Numbered from the stretch's first letter, positions 34,901 through 46,232 are shown. The stretch: DNA of 64,000 nt from Plasmopara viticola (GCA_001695595.3 MBPM02000028.1:186001-250000); one strand, 5' to 3'. The notes: a model not told the origin generated them from the letters alone. Made by a program: numbers and translations.

Positions 34901-35340
34901 ATGACGAACGCGCTCGACTGTATGCCCTTGCTCCGAGCGGTATCGGTATGGTCGGATATAAGACAGGTCTGGAGACACTTTATTTAAAAATTGCTTAGCC
35001 CGAGCTCTACAGAAAAGAAAGATGCATGTAATTTCGACACTAAAGCAGAAGTAGTGATCATACGACTCAATGTAAAGATCAACTTTGTATTACTATTGGG
35101 TGAAGCGGTCTTAGAGATGTAATTTAGTCCAAGGAGTGGTGCTACGATCCTCGGGGGTCTATTTTGTCCTAAGGTAAACGAATGAAGTAGGTCGTGTTTA
35201 TAATTGTGTTAAAAAAAACAGAATGTTATCGTTGTACTTTACAATACGGTAGGTAAAGTATTGCAATTTCAAAAGTGCGGTGCGAAAGAAAAAATTGTTG
35301 CCATCAATTGGTCCAGTCTAAAAAGATAATATAATCATAT
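31900..35340 (+). repeat. Inverted relative of the E1 upstream arm (1.44-4.2 kb)
   Basis: Reverse-complement collinear with the E1 upstream region (anchors listed there), so an effector would be expected on the plus strand just after 35,440. Short frames inside (for example 33,589-33,909 minus, 34,324-34,524 minus) have no counterpart in the E1 arm and are not called genes. Confidence 0.65.
35307..35315 (+). promoter_or_regulatory. Orphan effector promoter box A
   Basis: ATTGGTCCA in the context CCATCAATTGGTCCAGTCTA, identical in part to the E1 and E4 promoters, at the right end of the inverted arm. No box B, signal peptide or effector frame follows. SINE-like DNA starts within about 80 bases. 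The effector has been deleted or replaced. Confidence 0.6.
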
Positions 35341-35344
35341 TGCT

Positions 35345-35373
35345 CCAGCATTCTCTCTATCGCGGAATGCTGG
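35345..35373. repeat. Small hairpin between orphan promoter and SINE
   Basis: Nine-base perfect arms (CCAGCATTC / GAATGCTGG) around an 11-base loop. It may mark the break point. Chance is possible. Confidence 0.45.
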
Positions 35374-35389
35374 TAGCTATGTGACCCAT

Positions 35390-35645
35390 ACTGGGACCGG
35401 GTTCCGTAACCCTCGTTACATTATGGAGCCTTTTCGGTCATTAAGGCGTCCAGCCCACTCAACTCTTGTATTACCCGGTCGGGCGCGAGTTGGTAGGGCA
35501 GTCACACACTCGAAAGTGATTGCTCGTCCACTTTAGTGACCTGTCTCCGGCTGCCCTAATTTGAATCTTATGGGTATCGTACCAGGTACTTCCCGGTCCT
35601 GAGTCAGCGGCTAATCACTCGAGCCACAAAGTCGGTTGAAGGAAC
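35390..35645 (-). mobile_element. tRNA-derived SINE-like element
   Basis: On the minus strand the sequence begins GTGGCTCGAGTGATTAGC (A-box-like, plus 35,611-35,625) and, about 28 bases after it, has GGTACGATACC (B-box-like, plus 35,573-35,583). This is the spacing and order of an internal RNA polymerase III promoter. The body that follows is GC-richer than its surroundings, ends near 35,390, and has no ORF. The cloverleaf is not complete, so it reads as a tRNA-derived SINE rather than a tRNA gene. I cannot see a target-site duplication with confidence. Confidence 0.45.
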
Positions 35646-35666
35646 CTATAGAAAAGATGGATCCTG

Positions 35667-35999
35667 GTGCACGACGGGTACGTTATAAGTATTACAACTG
35701 GTACGCAGAATGAGATATTAAAGAAAGGAAATTTCAGTTCCTCTTTTATTGGGATAGCAATGTTTTGGTGCTTACAATGGATTATACGCAGAGAACATAA
35801 AAATTTCTTTGGTGGTGCTATTCATGCACCATACTCATGTGAGCTGCACACTTGCAAGACATTGTGCAAGACGGTGTGTCGTACACCGCGTGCTCGTGAT
35901 TTCAGTGTACCCTACCCGTTTTACGATCAAATGCTAGTGCCCGATGAGCTAAAGCTCAGATGTGCCCAATACTTTATCACCTTAATGAAGCGCGAATGA
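35667..35999 (+). CDS. Unrecognised ORF, up to 110 codons
   Basis: An open frame without an ATG at its left end (the first codon of the open stretch used here is GTG), so a eukaryotic start would be internal or supplied by splicing. The C-terminal half is Cys-rich (CELHTCKTLCKTVC) and ends CAQYFITLMKRE. No signal peptide and no domain I know. It follows the SINE-like insert at the place where an effector is missing, but it shows none of the effector motifs. Possibly a transposon fragment or chance. Confidence 0.2.
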   Translation: MHDGYVISITTGTQNEILKKGNFSSSFIGIAMFWCLQWIIRREHKNFFGGAIHAPYSCELHTCKTLCKTVCRTPRARDFSVPYPFYDQMLVPDELKLRCAQYFITLMKRE

Positions 36000-36179
36000 A
36001 TGAAGTGTAGGTACAGTAGCCTCACCCTCGCTTGATATTATATTTGCGGACAAACAATCAAATTATGCGACTGCGATCGCTCTACAATTTGTGTCGACTA
36101 CGCTTTTCGGTTTTAAGACGATAAAGCCGTGATTTGAGCTCACTTCGAGGTCCTGAATGACCGCTGTAGAATTAACACT

Positions 36180-36370
36180 CATGGAAGCATAATGCTGTGG
36201 ACCATAGGCTTTAGGATGATAGCTTGTCGGTAGTCAGCGACTAGTGTTTAACCGAGCATACCAGTATCGAAGGCATTGATAGTGACCCCGCTAAAGCAGT
36301 TGCTAAGTCTTAGCATTTACTTTCACCCCTTGTACTTTCTTACTTTGCGATTTGAATGCCTTTTTTCAGA
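36180..36370 (+). pseudogene. Decayed relic, 'ENxAHxxM' family, copy 2
   Basis: The DNA around ATGCTGTGGACCATAGGCTT and the CCTTGTACTTTCTTAC block (36,330) parallels 41,430-41,570. Frames are broken by several stops. It shows only that the relic family was duplicated with the unit. Confidence 0.35.
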
Positions 36371-39264
36371 CATTTTACGAGGCTTAAGTACGAAATAACG
36401 CAATTTTAGCTCTCGTTTACCGCTCTTTACAGCCGCAAAACGAGCACACACGATTTTTCGTGCAAAGTTGACGACAGTTTGTCTCTAAGAGCTGCGCGAA
36501 CCTCACCTCGAGGCCGAAGCTCAATTGCTACAGACACTGATCACTATGTAAATAAGCGTCTACAACGCCAAGTTAGTCTCACCAAATCGAAGCCTCAGAT
36601 TCCCAATAACTATCGGAGTACGATACGCCCCTTACTTTACAAGATACTGAAGTCGACCCTAGTGACAGCGTAGCGCGAATAATGCACGCCACGTGGTTGT
36701 GGTGCTTGCTCTGTCGATCAAGGAGAAGAAAAGAAGGACAATGGCTTAGCATCATGCGGTGTATTGGACGCTCTTCGCTATGATTTGGCTCGCAATTGGC
36801 TTCTGGCGGACGCAAGTCAAGAGCTGACTGATCGTAACGCCGATGGTCTCGACTGTCTTCTCCAAGAAATGCACTGATACGGCGGCTCCTCAATTTTGAA
36901 TTCTTCTCTTGCCAGTGCTCGAGCGGAATTTAAATATTGTACCCTTAAGAGGCTCACGAATTACCGATTGCCGGTCATCAGGGTCGAGAAAGAATGTTTT
37001 ACTTGGAAAACTCCAACTGTTGGCGACCCAAAATTAAATAAGTTGGTAAAATGGTGCGAACGTGCGAAGTGTGGCAACAAATTAAATTTCTACCAAATGC
37101 GGCCGCACCATTGTTAAGCTTTCCGGTGCCATTGCACTGCTTGATATCCATTAGTCGAGCTACATGCGCTCGGCATGTCGAACGCCTCGGCAGGATACAC
37201 GAACTTTTTCAACTGATGAAAAAAAGCTCTTTTAACGGCCGTGTTGGACACAATTGACGGTGACGCAATAGCAACTCTGTTTCGAGGCTATGTCCTTAAG
37301 TTGATGGACACTTGGACTTATTTTGGCTCCGACAGAGACTCCCGCTTTGCGAAATTTTTAGATGAGCAATCCGAAAGCTGATAAGGCGTATTCACAGCAT
37401 GCCATCCGTTAATTGATGGTCAGACAGAGCGAGAAGACTGCGTCGTCCAAGACGCATCTTACAGTGTGTGCACGGATTCTCAAAGACGCATGAGTGGCGT
37501 GCACGCACATATCGAATTAGAGCCAAATTCCTGCAACCAATTCTGCGCTGAAACTAATGGTGACTCACGCAAAAAGCTGGCTGATCTCGCCTACCTACGT
37601 TTATCACGCGACCACGCAAGCTCAGCCATACCAACGACGACCTGGCTGTACTTACACATACTTAGCCGCCAGTACGCAAATAAAAATAACTGAATGTACC
37701 GTTTAAATTTAACAGCCATGGCATATGACGCTTTTTGAGCACAAAAACAGCAGGTCATTGACAATGCGCAGCTTAGACCTGTTGAGCTTATTGATGTGCG
37801 TGTTGCTTGCATTCGGGAAATTGTTTTCGGACTTGACACTGCAAGTCGGGACTCACAGGATGGAGCGCGCGACGTACGCATTGATGGGGAACCTAATGAC
37901 CTTAACCCGCTTTCATCGAAGTAGGACCTGAAACGTGCCGTCTTCTTTGAGACATTGTCAAGGCCTTAGATTAAAAACTTGGAATTGTTTTGTATACACA
38001 TGCACACGCCTCTCTGTCTCTGCCAACCCACTAACTGGAACCGCGAAGTCGTGTTTTCCAAAATTTGGTACTGCGTGGTTGGGGTACGGGTAGACTCTTA
38101 CGTGAACCAAACAATGTAATATATACCTCAACAGGCTACACGCCTTTGTTTTCATTAGCCTTCGCTTTGACTAAGCGCTACCACTTTGTGATTCTAGGCT
38201 TGATAAAAAAGAATTGGCTTTGCGGCTTGCTGATAGTAGCTCTCCCACAATGCGCACGCAATACAAATACTCTAAGTAGACTTAGTACGTGCGCAACAAA
38301 ATCGCTATGAAAACATATACACAAATTTTAAACATACATAAGGTTGGAGACTATGCATTGATAATTGCCAAATGACAAGGTTTTGCTAGAGCTTCGATGG
38401 ATACTTTGAGAACATAACAAACTGAGGTTTAGTGCATACGCTTAGTTTTCCTAAAAGTTTGCGAACAAACCCAGTGTAGTATTAAGACTTTCTTTAGCCG
38501 TATTATGACTCGAAGTAGATGAATGTAGAAGTATTAGTCATTATGAGTGCAATGGTTTCACAGAGTGGTGCAATGACGTACATGTAATTTATAAGCTTTG
38601 TTCTAGATTTCTGGCCCTACAACCAACCATACCTCACAGGACAAATCATGACGATCGCTGCTGAATAAATTACGTGTGCATCGTCGGGAACTCGCTTTTG
38701 CTGCTTTGACCTTCAGCTAGTCATACTCGGTATGGTGTGCAGCAAGCGCCATTGGAAAAACATGTGCGTCGACAACGCCTCGTACATGACGCCTTGGCTA
38801 CGTCGCTGACGGCTGGCAGCAAGCGCTGCACTCTACGAGCACTGCTCAGTGTTTTACGTGAGACTTTACACATAGTGAAAGAGCTTCGCTTGTTTCAACG
38901 TGCCTAGAGCCATCCATGTCATCTTTGACCGCTCCGCTTGCATATCTATGTGTTCTTTCACGTTCTGGACGTGGCGTGCCTGATTTTTATTGACTGATTG
39001 TATCCAGCACCATGCCAAAAGCTCTTCTACTTTTTATCTTCGACGGGCTCAACATTCGCTACAGCTCTTTTAAAGTGTTTGAACTTCTATCAATCCAGAT
39101 TTTTTGTTGCTCCAGCCACAGCATAATCTGAATGGTGCCATTGGTTCAAGCCCAAACAGTGCTCGACACATCAAAGTTTGGTTAGCAACAAATGCGTTAA
39201 CGTGTTTGACTGACTCACGCAAGAAAAAAAAGGTTGTACGCGTTCACCATTCATGGTTTGTTCA
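36371..39264. other. Gene-poor stretch with repeat fragments
   Basis: Contains relatives of the 8.1-9.06 kb tandem (about 36,690-36,870), the TGCGAAC/GTGCGAAG...GCGGCCGCACCATTG block (37,051-37,140; relatives 22,285-22,360 and 40,105-40,190), and the GACGCCTTGGCTACGTCGCTGACGG block (38,788-38,812, written in part), which parallels 2,340-2,450 and 29,073-29,180. Small frames (36,896-37,117; 37,466-37,693; 38,065-38,310) are unrecognised and not called genes. Confidence 0.4.
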
Positions 39265-42200
39265 TCAACCAGCAGGCCTGGCATACAACCATATACCGAA
39301 CTAAGACGTTCTTAAGAGCTAAGCTATGTCGACCTTTATCCTCTTTCTACAGCCAGTTCGTCCCCAACTGCCATCCTATCATGCTGTATACCTAACGATT
39401 AATTAACCATAGAATTATGTCTCTCTGAACCTTGACACACTTGACACAAGGTACGTCCCTACCCCCTACGATGGGCATAGTCCATCGACGAATGCTCGTG
39501 ACTGGTCAGTAGATCGAAGGTTACTATCAGTATAACTAGTATCTCCAAAATTCAATGGGTCTGGTCCTTCTTAGCCAGATTCACATTTATTTCGGTGCTC
39601 TTCAAGATCCATCAATACGCACACCAGCACGAATCCGGCAAGGTGTAATTCGCACCTCATTCCTTTCATTGATCTATTAACTTTTATTGCCAAATCACAG
39701 CTTTATGCAACTATGCGACGAGAGAACTGCTGAGAAGTCTTCCGATTAGGGAGTCTAGTGGAACAGTTATAAGGTGTTTCGCTGGATATTGCAGATCCGA
39801 ATTTACTGCCCCGGTATTCTATCAAGTTTATCTTGGTCTACCGGTATTTTTTTTGCACACATCGCCATCATATTTGGATTCGCTCAGATCAGAGTCGCTA
39901 GTGAATCACTGCAATAACAGCCTAAGTCTCTCGCTTAGTAGCAGCTAAAATGGTTATTCGAGTGACATCTCATCATGAGGCCTTCAAGATTTGTTTTCTT
40001 TTAAGGCTTACAATAAATTGCTCAGTGGTACTCTCGGTCGAGAGAGAACTTACGGCTAAAGACCACCCATTGGTGGTGGACCATTTTATAACAGTGTTTG
40101 ATTCATTTGTGCGTACGTGCAAAGTGTATAAACGGATATAATCTGCGTCAAATGCAGCCACACCAGTGTCAAACTTGCCGTGCCATTATGATGCTGTTTG
40201 TTCATTAGTATAGTTTCGCGTCCAGCCTCACGAGTTATTCGCTAAGATAATACGGGTTTTGTCGTCTTTGTCTGAGCAAAATCATTTATTTGGCGGCAAG
40301 ATTGAACATGTCACCACAATAGCTCAGTCAATCAGTCGTGAACCAACATAAAATTCTAATGACACGTGGGCGATAAAAGGCCAGGCATGAAACCTCAAAA
40401 AATGTTCTAGTCGAAAAGGAAAAGGTACATAACGATGAATCAAATAAAGACTTCTAAATTGTGAGAGCGCTGCATTGCATCGTCTAAGGGCATAGTCAAA
40501 ATAGGCTTTACATATATACTTACATTGTTTAAAAGTATGCGAACACATCCAGTAACTTACTTAAGCCAATTTTATTCCGGGTCAAATAAGTGCGGAAGCA
40601 TTAGCACAGGTTAACATAGCAACCTGTGATTTGAGGTAAAATCTATCTTTGGGCACAAAGTGCCACAACTTCTGTCCCGAAGAGAGCGACTTTCTCACGG
40701 AGCGATGCGACTACGTCCTCGAGGCTCAATAATAGGTCAAAGAAGATCCGAAAAGTAGAAGCTACGGTATTGAGATAATGTTATCGCGAATACAACAAAG
40801 GGTTTCGACGTAAAGAATGGACTGCTTCTGGGTTACGTTGGTCAGTCGTGGGTTGAGAATCACATCAAAGCCAAAAGCATTCGGTACGCTGCCTATTATT
40901 GGCTCATTATCATTCTCCTCATATCCTTGACCTTGAAGGCGAGCGCCACCACCACGTAAAAAACGTTTTAGCGCATAATTCCAATTGATAACTTTGGTCG
41001 CCGCTCTTATTCAAGGATGAGAGTGAATTGTCGTCTCTACTAGACCCTCTTCTTCCCTTTTCCCAAATCTGGTGATTTCGTCAATTGTATCCCAGATTGT
41101 CGTTGTTCCAAACGTTGTCGCGACTTTCTTCTTGTCGATAAGCGTGCGCTTTCACATAGTGGTTTTAATCATAAAATTATAGCAGCACTGCCGAAATTGT
41201 TCATTTGCTTCTGATGACAGCGCCAGCTCACTTTCTTACATAGTAAATGGGGTTCAGTACGAAATCTATTATAAGCTTGACTTTCATTTCGGCAGAATTG
41301 ACCTGACATCGTAGATGCTTTTAGTTATTGTGTGTTCCGCTTCACACCACTAGGCACGCTAAGGTCGCGAGCTGTTATTCAGCTCGAGAGATCTTTTGGT
41401 GACTGCTTTGAAAACAATGCCCACAGATGCATGGTGCTGTGGACCATAGATTGCAGGACGACTTCTGGACGACGTGTCATCAGCCGAGCGAACTTGTATC
41501 GAAATTGGCCCAATAAAAGCAGCGGCAAGTCTAACGATCAAGTACAGCCTCTTGTACTTTCTTCCCTAGCAATATAAATGCCTTTTGTTGATCTCAGACG
41601 CTGTCTAAGGCTTGGGCATTACAGGAACGGGTGCAGTCTCGTCACCCTTTAACCGCTCTATATACCTCCAAACGAGCACAAAGGATAATTTGTGTAGAGC
41701 TTACAACCTGGATGTGAGAGAGGTGCTCGTCAATGCCGGAGCTCTAATGTTTGGGAACAAATCAATTTTTGGGGTGCAACGGTTAGTACAATCCTAACTT
41801 TATCTATCCCATTAATTGGGAAAGAGGTTTTTGACTGGTTATGGGGCGGATTTGCCGTTGATAATCCAACATTTAATCGTATTTTCAGTTGCATGTTACC
41901 TTTCCTTTAGTAATTGTTCCATAGGCACCCATGGTACTTAATTTAGTATTTGGAGAGGCCGCAACCGGCTTGTCAGGCATGAACTCATAGTTCATACGTG
42001 AATTTACAATCAAGCGCGGGTTGTTCTGCTACCGCTGCTTTTCTTACTGTAGCGCTCCATCAAAGTTATCAGTTATTGATTACATAATAAACGTTTCATC
42101 AAAGAAGCACTTTTTTGCGGGTAGGGGGACGAAGGGCGTGAGGTACAGTGGTTGCGCACACGCACGCGGTCGGGTGTAGAATGGCGCAGAAAATGTATCA

Positions 42201-42850
42201 CCAAATTTCACCTCTCGGCATGACGTTAAAGCAGAATATTATCAAAATGGGTTTGGACAACATTGGTGGGTGCAATTACGCTTTTCACCCATTTCTGCCA
42301 CGATTGGCGGCCGCAGTCGACCTTAAATCTTGGGTTTAGATCACTTTGAGCGAAGAGTGGCCAACGCACGCGGTACGTGTTTGATCTAGGAGCAGTTGAG
42401 TTACATTTTGACCGCATAGCGAACCTACCTTGGTTTTATCGGAGACTTTGAATTTAAAGTCGTGCTGAAAAGATGACTGTCTGACAACGCACTAACTGCA
42501 AACAATAAGGCATTTCGGTGGCGTAGTCACGCGAACCTAAAGCGCATCCACTTTGTTTCATAGGCTTCTGTGTAGCGGCACAAGTCGTAACGGCGATTTT
42601 AAGTCGACATGAAATTTAGTATAGCATTGCTTGTATGGGCTCAGGGAATGCTAAGTCGTGATAAGGGGATTGTAGTGAAGCTACACGAATTCGGCGTGCG
42701 TCAATGTAGTTGACGGTGTCACCAATATGTGTGGCACAAGTCAAGATACGTTTCGAACACCAATAAGAAAGCAGTGATCGATTCTGAGGATCCAACAAAA
42801 GAATTGCACATGGTGTTTTGATAACTAGTAAGTGTACATCATTACAATGA
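39265..42850. other. Block U copy, AT-rich DNA and relics
   Basis: Block U at 39,265-39,460. A GATCAGAGTCGCTAG block (39,887-39,901) corresponds to the one before E2/E3, again with no effector after it. A 9-base-arm hairpin (CACAGGTTA / CAACCTGTG) lies at 40,606-40,630. The remainder, including 40,630-41,300 and 41,800-42,850, has no supportable gene. Confidence 0.4.
41332..41577 (+). pseudogene. Decayed relic, 'ENxAHxxM' family, copy 3
   Basis: An 81-codon frame with LERSFGDCFENNAHRCMVLW then TIDCRTTSGRR. It aligns with the minus-strand frame at 7,829-8,095. After TTSGRR the reading shifts: the counterpart of REIVSKSLID in copy 1 is found in another frame (SELVSKLAQ). Unknown family, broken. 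Confidence 0.35.
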
Positions 42851-43950
42851 TAGACGCTGATGAGGAATAGTTTTCCTTCGAGCTACTGGCCGGTACGCGG
42901 GTTTCCGCTGATATTGTTAACCCGTCAATTGTGGTGGAGGTGTCCGCTACGCCAATTACAAGGTTTGAGGAACCAAAATCCTGTGGTCAATCAGTCGTTT
43001 GGTATGCTACGATTAACCAACAATACCCCGAAAGCGTGGGACTGCCCGCTGGGGAAGAACAGCCGGTCGATCTATAGGGAGAAGCTGTGATGTGAACAAG
43101 CCTTAGCTATGAAGGACTTCGGGCTTTAAAGAAAAGATCATGCTCGAAAGTTCGGCTTGCTAGTTGACCAGGCAACCATTAACAATTCAATAACCATGGA
43201 CCGTTTTTACCGGCTCGAGGGCGTCGGGCAATTCCATTCAATTATCGAAAGTCGGATGCATGGTAAAGCTCTACAAGCTCGCTAACGTGGTATTAGAGTT
43301 TTTGTTAATTACGGGAGTGAGTATTGCTACACCTTATATTTTGGGGAATTTGTGTGTTAAAATGCTCGAGTCTGTTATTGGCGAACACGGCTTAGGTTCA
43401 GCTCTCGATGCGAGGTATTATTAGGACTTAGCTAAAGCGCCAACAAGTTCAACTAGTTAAAGATAAGGGGTCTCGGTTGACACCTTGGTGAGTCATAAAC
43501 ATTACTCTATTACACGGAAGAAGTTCTATCGGTGCGATACTGTAACGAGTCGGCCAACAAGTTGAACGAGATATGAACATTGCTAATTTTGAGGCCACGA
43601 GTCGGAACGTTGCGCGGCATGAATTCGCTAAGTGACTCTTGCAAAAAATAGTTTTTACGAGGGACTTGAGCCTGGGCATTAAGACGAGGCTCTGTCACCA
43701 TGTGTCAAGTCTTGCGTAAAATGCTAAGCAGTACTCGTAAAGTACAGCAATTGCTGCATGCCGTTAGAGGCATGGTTGACTCCTAGTCCAGGCCTCGCGA
43801 GCGAGGCCTTGCCGTTGCATACTTAGCACAAATAGAACCTGCTGCACATCGTACAAAGTATAGCTGAGTGAAGCGAAAGCATCAGAGGCGAGGTCCCCAC
43901 GATACAAACTCAATCCACTGAGCAACATCCGCCATGAATACGTTCACTGC
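42850..43950 (-). repeat. Second inverted relative of the E1 upstream arm
   Basis: Reverse-complement relatives of 2.3-3.25 kb and direct relatives of 32.9-34.25 kb. Anchors: GTGGAGGTGTCC...CAAGGTTTGAGGAACC (42,930-42,980), TCGAGGGCGTCGGGCAA (43,217), GAAGTTCTATCGGTGCGATAC (43,519, in part), CACCATGTGTCAAGTCTTGCG (43,697, in part), and GCGAGCGAGGCCTTGCCGTTGCATA (43,797, in part). It lies 1.2 kb ahead of pseudogene E4 in the orientation expected for an effector upstream arm. Confidence 0.6.
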
Positions 43951-44104
43951 TGAAAGTGGTTGGTCATTTTGTGACTCATTTTCATGGCCCCACTGAGCTT
44001 ATGCACAGGCATACTTAGATGGTAGTCGTCCAGGGCACGGGAAGGCGAAAGCAAATATCACACATTGTCCATTTAAGCGCGGCGTTATCATGCATACGCA
44101 CGAA

Positions 44105-44900
44105 CAAGATTTAGGCCGATGCAAATTAATGCATCATCGGACTAGCTATACTGACAAGCACGGCCTTCGAACAGTTCGCGCAAAGGTCAATACCAATGTG
44201 AATCGGAGGGAAAAAGTAGTTTTCAAAGATGAATTGTAGCGGCCTGGTCTTAATACTGACATGCAAAAGTTAACACCAAATTGCGCAGAAGTGACTAAAA
44301 CACCTTCTAATTTTCTCAATAAGGGCAAAAAAGATCTGCGAAAAACACCAGAAGACGATTGACAGAATCAAGGGTAGCCTGTCACAGTCTTGCAAATCCA
44401 AAATCCATTAGTTGTCGTCTTGAAGCGTCCTATTTGGCCAGCAGCACTGACTACTGCATCTAGACGCAGAGGGACGAGATCGAGTGGTTGCGCTTAATCT
44501 CGGCTGCTCCTGGCTACTGTCCTTTATAGGATAGAGAACTACTTAAGATGAAATATTCTCCCGTTGAACACAGGTTTCTCCGATCTATGCAGACAATGCG
44601 TCACTACTCATTGTAACACTGTTGCTTTTCCTCTCGTATAAAATAGCCAAGTGAATCTCCCCGTTTTGGAGTATAGGCTTAAGGTGAGATAAGCAAATTG
44701 TTTTGGCCGATGCATACATGTGCTGCCAAAATATTCAACATCATTTGTCAAGATTGCGATCTTATCCGCATCAATGTTGCTTATTTCTGCTAAAAGCTTT
44801 AAATGCTAGAAGCGAGGCTTCATCGGCTCTTGATAAATCCGGGGCTTGTGGATTATAGACAAATCAACTTGATCTCATGCGTGGTTGATCCGAAGAGAGA
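44105..44900 (+). repeat. Direct relatives of 4.39-4.97 kb and 21.9-22.15 kb
   Basis: 44,105-44,650 parallels 4,390-4,970, and 44,670-44,900 parallels 21,895-22,150, so two blocks that are apart elsewhere are joined here. No ORF spans them. The two homopolymer differences between the contig copies (44,659 and 44,841) fall inside. Confidence 0.55.
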
Positions 44901-45034
44901 TTGCTCTTGGCGGTTTTTGTTGGCCGTGCAAGTTCTTTAGCGCATCAGTGTCCGAAAGTAGTCAATTAATAGTACATTAATATATAGGTTGTAAAGTAGC
45001 TGATTGATTTTTTATTAACTAATCCTTGCCATCA

Positions 45035-45155
45035 ATTGGTCCAATAAGATATCCAGACTCGATTGCCAAATTCACACCACCTACCTTAATTTTTTGCCTG
45101 TGAAGAATGATCAATTGATTAATTCTATAATTTTATTGATTGGCTAAGGAATAGA
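45035..45155 (+). promoter_or_regulatory. E4 promoter boxes (first copy)
   Basis: Box A ATTGGTCCA at 45,035-45,043 and box B ATTGGCTAAGGAATAGA at 45,139-45,155, with the former ATG at 45,170. Spacing is like the intact genes, although the coding part is dead. Confidence 0.5.
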
Positions 45156-45169
45156 TCGTCGCATCCAAA

Positions 45170-46071
45170 ATGTCAGTTACGCGCCTTCAAGTTTCGCCAA
45201 TTAAGCTCATGGTTAGCATCAGCCTCTACTTCGCATTTGATTAAGCAGCTGACCATCTCAACAATCCGAGTGATGTCAATTCCAGACCCCACTTAAACCG
45301 TCAGCTCTTCCTTAACTACAATAACTCCGCTCTCACTAAAGCTGCGTTAATGAGCCACGGTGTATACAAGAAGCACAAGGCCGCCAATGACAACATCGAC
45401 GAGGAAGATTGGGTATTCGCAATGCATTATATCCCATCATTAACAAATTACAAGGCAAAGAAACTTCGAGTCTTACTGAACCTCTTTTTCAGTCCGATGC
45501 CAAGATCGTAAGCGGTGACAAAAAGCTGATTAAGCACCTTCAGGTGATTACTGAGCGGAATGAAGCACAGGATAGCCAATTGCTTGCTACAATTAGGACA
45601 TTTCGTGAGGCAGACGATTCATCCGATCAGGCCTTCGGCGACTTTGAGTCTATTAAACTGTTGGATAACCGAAAATCGGCCGAGGCAGTTTATAAGGAAT
45701 GGTGTAACAACGAAGTATCTCCATTAGCAGCCGTTGAAACTTTGGACCGATTTTCACCGACAGCAGCCCAAAAAGCCATCGAAATTTCGTGACGCAGGGT
45801 CCTGCTTTGCCGTGGCTGTCGTACTGTCGTACGTTGGGTATTGTTGGAAGCATGACAAAGTCGACTTCAGTGAAGAGGAGTTGTACCAATTCTTTAAGAA
45901 AGCGGAATTAGACGTGATGGATATGGCAGAATTGCTATATTACGCACGAAAAAACGGGTTATTCTTGACAAGATGCAGCGATCGGCAAGTCCCTGGACCG
46001 AGGCTTTAAATACTTGTCTTAGGAGTTTAATTCGTGAAGCTGTCACAGTAACACCCTTTTGGCACTGACCG
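45170..46071 (+). pseudogene. E4: broken RXLR-like effector (first copy)
   Basis: Clearly homologous to E1-E3 from the start codon to the end. Seen breaks shared with the second copy: a TAA at codon 25 (45,242-45,244) in the signal peptide's end, a frameshift in the acidic dEER-type patch (45,401-45,412), and another near the LLYYAR...ILDKM stretch (about 45,957-45,970). Breaks seen only in this copy: a missing base at 45,751 and an 8-base tandem duplication at 45,817-45,832, both within 500 bases of the contig end and probably consensus errors. The middle of the protein (SSLTEPL...EAQDSQLL...AVYKEW) is well preserved, so inactivation is fairly recent. Not expected to make a secreted effector. 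Confidence 0.8.
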
Positions 46072-46175
46072 AGCAAAGTCAGCATCTGGAAGATTCTTCG
46101 CTCGGCGTATAGCTTACGTATGTCGCATTCCGATTCCCTCACGCCACGAAACGTAAATTTCATCACATAGACTTT

Positions 46176-46232
46176 ATTACTTGACAGATTTGAAAAATTC
46201 CGTCGCGGGATTTTTCAAATCTGTCAAGTAAT
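46176..46232. repeat. Near-perfect 26-bp-arm hairpin downstream of E4 (first copy)
   Basis: Arms 46,176-46,201 and 46,207-46,232 pair over 26 bases with one G-T wobble, around a 5-base loop (GTCGC). The arms start ATTACTTGACAG and end CTGTCAAGTAAT. The E2 and E3 3' flanks at the same place (about 14,440-14,500; 25,925-25,990) have unrelated AT-rich DNA. It may be a foldback mini-element or a transcribed hairpin. It lies 17 bases from the contig end and may have helped to break the assembly. Confidence 0.8.

Noticed and set aside
35667..35999. Replacement effector behind the orphan promoter
   Set aside because: The frame has no ATG at its start, no signal peptide and no QLLS/dEER or W/Y motifs.
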